DNA from: a virus
IMG/VR virus record: IMGVR_UViG_3300007504_000005
Coordinates: 1 to 64,000 of that record
Length of the DNA: 64,000 bases
Direction: 5' to 3' (one strand)
A model generated the notes under the pieces. The model saw nothing but the letters and a program-made list of their open reading frames with translations. It did no database searches and was not told the origin of the DNA. Both the position numbers and the translations under genes were made by a program. Below, piece after piece: positions 17,608-25,600 of the stretch (position 1 is its first letter; each line of letters opens with the position of its first letter).

Positions 17608-18130
17608 GCGGACCTGGGTTGTATTTGAGCTGACGTCCTCTGGTGATAAAGCGGCCTCTGCGGGCTTGCTGGAAGCACATCTCCGACTGCAGTTCAAGTC
17701 CGATCTCGAGGTCTTCATCCCGTATATCTCCTTCACCTATGGAGGGCGCACGACGCTCTTCAACGTGATGGAGGGATACGCTTTCGTAGAATCCGGCTAC
17801 CCTGAACGGGCGTACCTGGAGTTCGCGGCCGAATCTCCATTCCTGAAGCAGGTGCTCCACACTACAGGGAGCTCCTTCTTCCCTGCTCTGATGACAGTTC
17901 CCCACAGGAAGGTCCTACAACTACAGGACCAACTTGGGAATATGATCGCCGTCGAGATAGAGACGGGGATGGACGTCGTTGTTCGACAGGGGATCTGTAC
18001 AGGATTAGCAGGGCGGGTCTTGGGGGTTGACGATAACAACGCCCAGGTTCTCTTCACCATGAGGACGCTCAAAACAATCCGTTCCATCCCCCGGCAAGCC
18101 CTCTTGCCAAAGGAGATCGACGATGAGTAG
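17588..18130 (+). CDS. NusG/Spt5-like transcription elongation factor
   Basis: A 180-residue protein with the two-part layout of NusG. An NGN-like domain (about 8-105) begins WVVFELTSSGDKAASAG and includes FVESGYPERAYLEF. A C-terminal KOW-type domain (about 127-172) includes VVVRQGICTGLAGRVLGV. Length is typical for NusG. Such factors bind RNA polymerase and change pausing or termination. Its 20-base overlap with dnaX and 8-base overlap with the next, sigma-like gene suggest a compact transcription-control pair. Start GTG 17588. Confidence 0.7.
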   Translation: MGDGRDERTWVVFELTSSGDKAASAGLLEAHLRLQFKSDLEVFIPYISFTYGGRTTLFNVMEGYAFVESGYPERAYLEFAAESPFLKQVLHTTGSSFFPALMTVPHRKVLQLQDQLGNMIAVEIETGMDVVVRQGICTGLAGRVLGVDDNNAQVLFTMRTLKTIRSIPRQALLPKEIDDE

Positions 18131-18731
18131 CTACTGGGGAGGACAGCTCCTCAACGATCCCCACGATATGGAGAAGTTCTTCTCCACCGACCAAACCCTC
18201 GGCAGCCTCCCCACGGTGCGGGAAGAACTCCAGGGAGAACGCATCGGGCAGATGGAGGTAGTTCGCGCTCTCCTTCATCGTATCCCACCGAGGGAGGCGG
18301 ATTTCATTGAGCTCTACTACTTCAATCGTCTCCGTCAGACCTCGATCGCCCACTTGTTCTGTGTGAGCCAACCGACGGTGTGCTACCGGCTCCAGAGGGG
18401 GGCTGCTCGGTTGAAGTTCCTCATCTCTCTTCCCGAATACACCAAACAGGAGCTCGAGGATGCGCTTCTCGGTTCCGTCTCCTGTCCTACCGACCGGAGG
18501 ATCATGGTGCGGATGGTCAAGACGACCTGCCAAAGCGAAGTCGCCCGTGAGCTCGGCGTTACGCAGGGCTTCGTCCGGCACCGGTTCCTTCGGACTATCG
18601 AGCGTTTGAAGTTGGTCCGTGGGATGGAGAAGTTCGTGGATCTCTTCTCCAAGGTCGCTGCGAATCCCAACATCCTCAAGAACACCTCTCGGTCCGCGTG
18701 GCCGGAAGAGGTCATTCACAGCATCTACTGA
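18123..18731 (+). CDS. sigma-70 region 4-like transcription factor with two helix-turn-helices
   Basis: A 202-residue protein. Residues about 55-100 (IPPREADFIELYYFNRLRQTS, then FCVSQPTVCYRL) match the helix-turn-helix of sigma region 4. A second one lies at about 122-160 (MVKTTCQSEVARELG, then VTQGFVRHRF). There is no obvious region 2, so it may be a late sigma-like factor or polymerase-binding activator rather than a full sigma factor. It follows the NusG-like gene with an 8-base overlap and sits just before the virion genes, a logical place for a late-gene activator. Confidence 0.65.
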   Translation: MSSYWGGQLLNDPHDMEKFFSTDQTLGSLPTVREELQGERIGQMEVVRALLHRIPPREADFIELYYFNRLRQTSIAHLFCVSQPTVCYRLQRGAARLKFLISLPEYTKQELEDALLGSVSCPTDRRIMVRMVKTTCQSEVARELGVTQGFVRHRFLRTIERLKLVRGMEKFVDLFSKVAANPNILKNTSRSAWPEEVIHSIY

Positions 18732-18778
18732 CGTCTCCAATATCCGAGCTATGGGAAGGGCCACGGCAGGAGTTGCGC

Positions 18779-19093
18779 GTGGCGAAACATGTCCCATCTG
18801 TTGTTCGGGTTGCCCTGGCGAAAAGGGTCGCAGAGCGGTGGGTCCGGGAAAACTCCCGTGCGGAGTACCGACTCTCTGTTTTCGGGATGGGCGGTGGGAT
18901 TCGCAACCTCCCGTCTCTCATGAGGTCGTTTCGGGACGGGTGTAGCAAGCTCGGCTCCTTGGAGTCTGTGTCAGACTTGGGCATCTTTGTCCGAGGAGAC
19001 CGGATGGACCTCCGAAGCGCGGACCGGGAGAAGCTCGCCGCGCTTGACAAGTGGCTCACCAAGAAGGGGTGTGAAACCTCTGGGGTCTGGTAG
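18779..19093 (+). CDS. hypothetical protein at the start of the virion region
   Basis: A 104-residue basic protein. GTG 18779 is chosen because GGCAGGAG lies six bases upstream, although the frame is open further. Residues 1-50 look helical and the centre holds a Gly-rich loop (FGMGGGIRN). No family is recognised. It ends exactly where the next gene begins. Its position between the transcription factors and virion genes suggests a structural or regulatory role, unproven. Confidence 0.55.
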   Translation: MAKHVPSVVRVALAKRVAERWVRENSRAEYRLSVFGMGGGIRNLPSLMRSFRDGCSKLGSLESVSDLGIFVRGDRMDLRSADREKLAALDKWLTKKGCETSGVW

Positions 19094-19516
19094 ATGCAGC
19101 TGGCCCAAGCAGAGTTCACGTACACCTCGGTCGCCGGGTCCGACACATACACATTCACAATTGTACAGAATTCGGCAGGGAAGATCCTGGTCCGGGACAT
19201 CCAGGACCCCTACGGCATGGTCGTCTCTCCGTATACCCAGATCCCCCAATCGGTCACGGATGACATCGCCTCGGCGATGACCCAGGTGGAGGATATCTTG
19301 GCTGTCTCCAGTTCCATCAACGGCACCCTCACGTTTGCTGCGGAGACCTCCAAGAGCGTCACGTTCTCAGAGGCCCTCTCGGGAACGGACTACCGAGTGC
19401 ATCTCTCCTCTGATCTCTTCACGGCCCTTCGGATTACCAGCAAGACGGTCTCTGGGTTCACAGTTGAGGCTGCTGCTGTGGTGACGGGATCCGTCGGGTA
19501 CGACGTCCTCCTGTAA
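19094..19516 (+). CDS. small virion protein with adhesin-type beta domain
   Basis: A 140-residue beta-rich protein starting at ATG 19094, immediately after the previous stop. The C-terminal 65 residues (from NGTLTFAAETSKSVTFSEAL through SKTVSGFTVEAAAVVTG) form a compact domain that reappears at the C-terminus of the 37254 beta-helix protein. This pattern is common at the ends of phage tail fibres and small virion appendages. It is probably a fibre or head-decoration component. Confidence 0.55.
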   Translation: MQLAQAEFTYTSVAGSDTYTFTIVQNSAGKILVRDIQDPYGMVVSPYTQIPQSVTDDIASAMTQVEDILAVSSSINGTLTFAAETSKSVTFSEALSGTDYRVHLSSDLFTALRITSKTVSGFTVEAAAVVTGSVGYDVLL

Positions 19517-19561
19517 CCGGTAGCCTCACTATCCTCTACGGACCCCAGAATTGGAGCCCTC

Positions 19562-20260
19562 ATGTCCAGCCATCTCCTCCCCTTCGAAGTTCGCCAGATC
19601 CAGGCGTCCCTCACCACTCATCGTGCTCGCTTCAAGGAAGGTCCTGAGGGCAAGAAGGAGTTCAAGAAGTGGCTGTCCGAGCAGTCCAAGGACTTCCAGG
19701 ACACCTGGAAGGAGATGAAGGACAAGTATGGCGACCAGATCAAGGCCGCCTCTGATGAGCCGGCGGGGGACAAGGTGGCCTCCCTGGACGACCAGATCCG
19801 CCTCCGCATCGCCAACCGTCTCAAGGCGCGCTCTACGGAGATCCGCCGGCAGGCAGAGCTCATTCAGGAGCGCGCTGTACTGATCGCTGCCTCGGTGGAC
19901 GGCACTGTCTCCGACAAGACAGCGGGGGAGGTCTCCTCCCACATCTGGCAGCTCGAGCAGGGGCTGGAGAACTGGCTGTACAAGAACCTGCGCTGGACGG
20001 AGCTTCGCCACCTGGACAGGGCCATCGGCCAGTTCATCCAGGCAGTCGAGGCTGCAGAGCAGCGCGCCTACACGGACCAGCTCAACCGCAACGCGTCTGA
20101 GGTCCAGGACACCATCGGGGAGACCAAGTCTGGTCCTCTGACCCTTCCGGACAACAAGGAGGGGCTGGAAGGCCAGTTCACCCAGAAGGACCTCTCCGAG
20201 CTCCTCGGAGAGGTCGGTGGCGCCAAGAAGGCTGCCGAGTCCATCACTTGGATCGACTGA
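19562..20260 (+). CDS. helical hypothetical virion protein
   Basis: A 232-residue, largely helical, highly charged protein starting at ATG 19562 with TTGGAG upstream. Residues 20-60 are rich in Lys and Glu; 75-175 form long amphipathic helices; no catalytic motif is visible. Codon use is strongly G/C-ending, so the product may be abundant. It opens the segment leading to the Dps-like, ParB-like and sheath genes. A structural role is inferred from location. Confidence 0.55.
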   Translation: MSSHLLPFEVRQIQASLTTHRARFKEGPEGKKEFKKWLSEQSKDFQDTWKEMKDKYGDQIKAASDEPAGDKVASLDDQIRLRIANRLKARSTEIRRQAELIQERAVLIAASVDGTVSDKTAGEVSSHIWQLEQGLENWLYKNLRWTELRHLDRAIGQFIQAVEAAEQRAYTDQLNRNASEVQDTIGETKSGPLTLPDNKEGLEGQFTQKDLSELLGEVGGAKKAAESITWID

Positions 20261-20269
20261 AGAACTGAT

Positions 20270-21169
20270 GTGCTTGACTTTGACCCGCTCCAGGGATTCC
20301 GTCCCGTCCGGATCGCCGGTCTGGTCCTCCCCCAAGTGTCTGTGATGACCTCCAAGACGGCGTATCGGAACCTACATCCGGACGCCCAAGTAGGGCTGTT
20401 CAAGACTCTGTCCCGGGTCCTCGCGGTGCTTCGGGCCCAGAGCATGTCCTACCAGACCAGCCATTGGCAGGTCTCAGGCCCCAACTTCTACGGAGATCAT
20501 CTCCTGTTCGATCGGCTCTACGGTTCGGTCACCGTGCAGATCGATCAACTCGCCGAGAAGCTCGTCGGGTTCCTTGGCTCTCAGTCTGTCTCTCTGGCTC
20601 CTCAGCTCGAACTGATCCAAGGTCTCTGCGATCACTGGGGAACGATCTCCAACCATGCCGAGCGGGGGCTCCTCTCAGAGTCCGAGCTCCAGGCGTCAAT
20701 CAAGGCTGCCCACGACTTCATCACGGAGACTGGCGCCGGAACCCTTGGACTGGATGACTGGCTCATGTCGACCGCCAACGCTCACGAAGAGAACTCGTAC
20801 CTCCTCCAGCAGACCATCGCTCGGGTAGCTGCGGCTGCAAAGGGGAAGGAGGCCGTAGCGGCTCCCGCTCCTGTGGCTCCCTCTGCCGAGGATCTGTTCT
20901 TCGACAACCCGGAGCGACGTGAGGTTCGGGAGTTCAGTGAGGCCAAGGCTCTGACAAACGACCCAGAGGTTGCGGCTCCTGCGGGAGCCCAGGATGGGAT
21001 TGATACCTCTCCTGCTCAGGCGGTATCGGATGCGAACGCAGCTCCTCCGACCGTGAGCGAGATTCTTGAGAGCCAAGATGATGAGGGCCTCTCTACTCTC
21101 ATCCGATACAAGACCTCGGAAGGTCCCCTCACGCTGGAGACCTGGGCCGCCGAGCTCTCGGAGGAATGA
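20270..21169 (+). CDS. Dps-like ferritin with a long C-terminal extension
   Basis: A 299-residue protein whose residues about 35-190 match Dps mini-ferritins. His 65 (TSHWQVSG), His 77 (GDHLLFDRLY), Asp 92 and Glu 96 (IDQLAEK) reproduce the exact 12-15-4 spacing of the Dps ferroxidase ligands. Dps proteins oxidise iron and can bind or shield DNA. About 110 extra residues follow, rich in Ala/Pro and acidic, ending ETWAAELSEE; these might attach it to the particle. GTG 20270 is used; the internal ATG 20345 would still keep the ferritin domain. It overlaps the ParB-like gene. Confidence 0.8.
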   Translation: MLDFDPLQGFRPVRIAGLVLPQVSVMTSKTAYRNLHPDAQVGLFKTLSRVLAVLRAQSMSYQTSHWQVSGPNFYGDHLLFDRLYGSVTVQIDQLAEKLVGFLGSQSVSLAPQLELIQGLCDHWGTISNHAERGLLSESELQASIKAAHDFITETGAGTLGLDDWLMSTANAHEENSYLLQQTIARVAAAAKGKEAVAAPAPVAPSAEDLFFDNPERREVREFSEAKALTNDPEVAAPAGAQDGIDTSPAQAVSDANAAPPTVSEILESQDDEGLSTLIRYKTSEGPLTLETWAAELSEE

Positions 21170-22059
21170 TGTCCATTCGCGCCGCGATCACACGTCTCTC
21201 CCATGTCTATCCGAAGGGGTCTCCGGAAAGGCAAGCCCTCCTTCGGTATGCGCGGAGCATCCATGAGGAGCAGGTCAACAGAGCTCTCCGCTTGGATCAG
21301 GTCGACCCGGTGTTGGCCAAGATCATCTCCCAGTCAGGGGACGGGAACAAGGACAAGGTCAATGTCTCCCGGAACTCCTGGTCTGCTTCCTCTCTGAAGC
21401 CCTCCCAGACCTCCATGGTCCTTCCCAAGGCAGTTGGGATGGCCCTCGGGATGCTGGCCTCTGGCAAGGTCGGGGGAGATCTTGGGGCCATCGTATCCGC
21501 TGATCGACACATCATGGACGGCCACCATCGGTGGGCGGCGACCATCCTCGCCTCTGGGTCCAAGGGCAAGGTCGGCGGTTGGGGTGCTGCTCTCGAAGGG
21601 AAGGAGCTTCTGCGTCTTCTCAACATCCTGACCAAGGGTCTGTTCGGTGTTCGCAACGGGAAGCCGGGCAAGGGCAACCTGGATGACTTCACCCCAGCCA
21701 AGGTCAGCGCCCTCCTCCAGAAGTTCTCTGTCGAAGGCATCGGGGGCTCGTTCCCGATCTCGGCAGAGAAGGTCCAGGGAATCCTGATCGACAACTTCGG
21801 GAGTGTGGGGGCCGGGATCGAGCAGATGGGGAAGAACGCCAGCCTCATCTCCAAATCGGTTCCCTCATGGGCTCCTCCGCGGAAGCAGATGCCGGTCATC
21901 GACCCCCAGAACGTTCCCAAGGCGGTCCGCGAGCTGAACCAGGGCAAGGTGGACTGGACACCCCCGTTCAAGCAGGCGTTGGACAAGGCTGCTTCTCTGC
22001 CCGTAGGATCTTCGGAACGACGAGAGATCCTACAGCGATTGGCGGGCGCTCGGGGCTGA
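21166..22059 (+). CDS. ParB/Srx-fold protein flanked by LPxGSxER motifs
   Basis: A 297-residue protein. The core VSADRHIMDGHHRWAATI (DGHHRW at 118-123) is the signature of ParB/sulfiredoxin-like domains, which bind nucleotides and in some members cut DNA. No ParB DNA-binding helix-turn-helix is apparent and there is no ParA gene, so plasmid-type partition is unlikely. The N-terminus carries VYPKGSPERQALLRYA and the C-terminus AASLPVGSSERREILQRL, two versions of a short motif also found in other virion-region genes. It may be packaged in the particle. ATG 21166 overlaps the Dps stop. Confidence 0.7.
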   Translation: MMSIRAAITRLSHVYPKGSPERQALLRYARSIHEEQVNRALRLDQVDPVLAKIISQSGDGNKDKVNVSRNSWSASSLKPSQTSMVLPKAVGMALGMLASGKVGGDLGAIVSADRHIMDGHHRWAATILASGSKGKVGGWGAALEGKELLRLLNILTKGLFGVRNGKPGKGNLDDFTPAKVSALLQKFSVEGIGGSFPISAEKVQGILIDNFGSVGAGIEQMGKNASLISKSVPSWAPPRKQMPVIDPQNVPKAVRELNQGKVDWTPPFKQALDKAASLPVGSSERREILQRLAGARG

Positions 22060-22079
22060 CTGTGCGGTAGGGTCGGCGT

Positions 22080-22544
22080 ATGCCGATCTATGAATACCAG
22101 TGCGACTCCTGTGGGTTCCGTGTGGAGAAGCTTTGGAAGCGTGCTGCGCTCTCCGAAGGGAAGCTCCTGGAATGTAACTGTGGTGAGATCATGCGGAAGC
22201 TGGTCTCCGCCGCGAACCATACGTTCGTGCACCCACCCTCACAGTTGAGAGGTATCGCCCCGCCCAACACGGGAACCTCAGATGACTGGAACATGGACAA
22301 GGCTATTGGCCGGGACTCCGCTCGTCGGTGGAAGGGGATAGAAGGTCGGGGATCGGTCAAGGACTCCGTAATCCGAGATGAGAGGAAAGCGGGGCGTGTC
22401 GTGACTCGAGACCAGTTGGTTCCCACGATGGACGGAACCGGATATCGGGTCATCACCGAGAAGGAACGCGTCAAGGCCAACTCCAATCGTCAAGCCGCGT
22501 TTCAGATCGCCCAAGCAGCCAAAGAGGCTTCTGCTGAGGAATAG
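22080..22544 (+). CDS. FmdB-type zinc-ribbon protein
   Basis: A 154-residue protein starting MPIYEYQCDSCGFRVEKLW, with the second knuckle CNCGE near 38. This is the N-terminal zinc ribbon found in FmdB-family proteins and in many phage small proteins. The remainder is basic and helical. Function in phages is not established; a zinc-stabilised virion or regulatory protein is likely. It lies 86 bases before the sheath gene, and a promoter-like element follows it. Confidence 0.7.
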   Translation: MPIYEYQCDSCGFRVEKLWKRAALSEGKLLECNCGEIMRKLVSAANHTFVHPPSQLRGIAPPNTGTSDDWNMDKAIGRDSARRWKGIEGRGSVKDSVIRDERKAGRVVTRDQLVPTMDGTGYRVITEKERVKANSNRQAAFQIAQAAKEASAEE

Positions 22545-22557
22545 GCCGGTTCTCCGT

Positions 22558-22580
22558 TTATAGAGCTCCACTAAGTCCCA
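22558..22580 (+). promoter_or_regulatory. promoter-like TTTATA element before the tail sheath gene
   Basis: TTTATA at 22558-22563 is followed by GAGC and TCCACTAAG. The same pattern (TTTATA, four or five bases, TCC) occurs in the spacers at 27828, 50079 and 55148, each before a long or apparently abundant virion gene or a homing endonuclease. AT-rich hexamers are rare in this GC-rich sequence, so the repetition is notable. It starts 73 bases before ATG 22631. I interpret it as a phage or modified-polymerase promoter; no matching -35 hexamer was identified. Confidence 0.5.
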
Positions 22581-22630
22581 GGCTATGCCCTGCGGTCAGA
22601 TTACTGAGCTCGTGAGTTTCGGAGTCCCTA

Positions 22631-25600
22631 ATGAGCTTTCCCGGCGACACATACGCTCCTCCGGGCGTATACACCCAGACCTTCTTCGACAATCCCCTCC
22701 AGGGAATCTCGGCCAGTCTCCGGATCCCCCTGCTCCTGGGGACGGGGTCGGAGTCGCTCTTCCAGGACGCCCTTGAGGTGGTCCGGGGTTCGAGCTCTTC
22801 CTCCGACCAGCGGGTCGTGGATGAGGATCTCTCTGGTCGGGCGGTCGTATCCGTCTCCGAGTCTGGGGAGGTCACCCTCGGTGCCTTCAACGGAAGCCTG
22901 AAGCGCGTCCAGGTCAAGAACTTCCCCATCGTCAACGGCAACGGCACGGGGACGACGGCTACCAACTCCTCCAAGATCCGCGTCACCATCGCAGGGAACC
23001 CTGTGGTGGTCCTCGCGATCGATGGAGCCAAGGGCATTCTGACTCTCTCGACGGCCCCCAAGCTGGGCGAAGAGACTCTGGCCACCTACTTCTTCAACCG
23101 CACCGATACGCTGGTCACGGATACCCTGTCCGACCAGGTCACCTCGGATGCTCCCGAGATCTACGGGACGGCGGACCAGAACTACGACATCACCACGGAC
23201 GTGAACGACACCCTTGAGTTCACAGTGGACTCCGAGGATGCGGTCACGGTCACCCTGTCCGAGTCTCCCACTGGTGGCTGGACGGCGGCCCAGATCGCCG
23301 CGTTCATCAACAGCGACGCCTCGGGAACCTCTCTGTCCGCGACGACGGCTGAGGATTCCCAGGGTCGGACGGTCCTGTACCTGACGGCGGACCGGGACAT
23401 CGTGGTGGGCTCCGGCTCGGCGAACACGACCCTGGGTCTGACCACGGGCACCGATACCGCCCGCAACAAGACCTTCTTCACCTTCCAAGGACCCATCGTC
23501 GACGGAACCAACGGGGGCATCACCTCCACCGATCCGGCCGATGTGACAGTGAAGGTGGACGGGACGCAGGTCATCCCCGAGTCCCTGGACGGAGCCTCTC
23601 GCACCTTCACTCTCGGGTTCGCCCCGGAGCCCGGCGCGGTCGTCACCTGTCAGTACTACTTCAACAGCTGGCAGGATACTTTCGACCACCTGCAGCACCG
23701 GAACATCACGGCGATCACCCAGGCGGGTCTGACTCCCGACCGGAAGGACTACACCAGCGGAACCGACTTCATCCTCAAGGACGACAAGATCCTCTGGGGG
23801 ACTGCCTCCCTGGTTGAGTCTGGGGTTCACACCTCTGGGGCGACGTACTTCAACGACACCCAGGTGTCCACGACACTGGTGGATGCACGCCAGTACCTGG
23901 CCGAGTGCGCGGCCTACGTCGACACCTCGGTCAACCCGCCCCTCGAGGATCGGAAGACCTTCACCCTGCCTCTGGTCGCGACGACGGGGAATGGGCGCAA
24001 CTCCCTGATTGACTCCGACACCTTCACCGACGTGGCCAATGGTCGGGTGGGTCTCCCCACCAACCGACCTGATCTCGTCCTGGTCTACTGGGGCTACAGC
24101 CTCAGCGATGCGGTGGAGCGAGGGGCCGTCGAGGTCACCAAGGTCGACTCCGACAACTCTCGGGTGACTCTGGCCAGCGCTGTCCCGGTCGGCGCCTCTG
24201 TCTACGCCACCTTCTACTACAACACCATCCAGGACCAGGAGTACACCCTCACCGTCGATACCGAGGGTGGTTCGGGTGTCGGTGTCTACAGCGTGGCCAA
24301 CGAGGACGGGGACTCCCTGTACACGGCTCTCTTCTCCTCCAAGAGCGCGGGTCTGGCCACCATCCAGATCCAGTTCCCGAGCGGCGCGGAGAGCACGGCG
24401 GATACTCGCTTCGAGACTCCGTTCGATGCGACCAGCTACGTCGGTCCTGTCGAGGAGGACGTCACCGTCACGTTCGCGACCCAGAACGCGACCTTGGGGT
24501 CCTACACCGTCCCCGGTGCCGGACCCTACTACATCGCACCGGGCGCCAGTGACAACTTCGACATCATCGTCGATGGAGCCACCCTGACCGGGGGCCATGT
24601 CGATCTCTCCGACCCGATCGGTTCTGGGTCGGGATTCTTCGCTCAGATGGTGGGCAACGAGATCGAGTACTCCGCCGCATCCGGCGGAACCTCCTTCGTG
24701 GTGGACTCTACCAACAACACCATCGACCTGATGGTGGACGGGGTCCTGCTCAACGCGATCGCTCTGGATGACTCCACCAGCATCACCGCGAGCTTCACCA
24801 ACGTGATCAACCAGGTGGCCTTCGGGGTCTACGGAGCCACGGCTTCCTCCGGCGGGGCGGCGACCATCGTCATCCCGAACGGTTCCTACGCCTCCGGAAC
24901 CGATGACTACTACATCGGCTGGGAAGTGGTTGTCACTGGAGGGCTCGGGGCTGCTGCAACCATCCGGACTGTCACCGACTACGTGGCGTCGACCAAGACC
25001 CTGACCCTGGACGGAGGCACCTACGACGGAACCTCGGTCTTCTCTCTGTACAACCCGGACAACGCCCCCTACATGACGGGAGCCACTCGGTTCCTCTCTG
25101 CGGTCACGATCACGGCAGGGGAGTACGATGAGCTCCAGATCAGCGTCACGGGATCAACGACGGGCCAGACCACTCTCGACTGCGCTGGTGGCGATGCGAT
25201 CGTAGCCGGAACCTACACGACTGCCACGGCTCTGGCTGCTGCGGTCCAGACTGCAATCGACGCGGCGATCTCAACAGCTGCTGCTGCGTGTGTCATCACC
25301 GTTGGAGTAGATACCAGCGGACGTCTGACGTTCTCCCTGATCCCGGACCCGACCGATACGGAAGGTGCGTACCTGGAGTTCGTGGCTCAGACGGCGGGCG
25401 AGGACTTCGCTCTCCTCGCAGGGCTGGACACCGACGCTGCGGCCCAGTCCGGACAGGCCAAGCTGTTCGCGGGCCCCATCGCGCGGGTCTACTCTCTGGG
25501 CGCCTCCCCCTACCTGACCGACCGTATCATCCTCCGCAACCGGCTCATCCCTGGCCAGACCGGCTCGATGGATGGGGAGTTCATCAAGGGCTTCTGTCAG

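Noticed and set aside
21166-22059. Plasmid-type partition system
   Set aside because: Only the ParB/Srx core is present; there is no ParA, HTH or centromere-like repeats, and neighbours are virion-region genes.
22628-24598. Minus-strand open frame of 656 codons opposite the sheath gene
   Set aside because: Composition is dominated by Gly, Val, Asp and Arg, and it lies against the conserved sheath N-terminus; no start signals.
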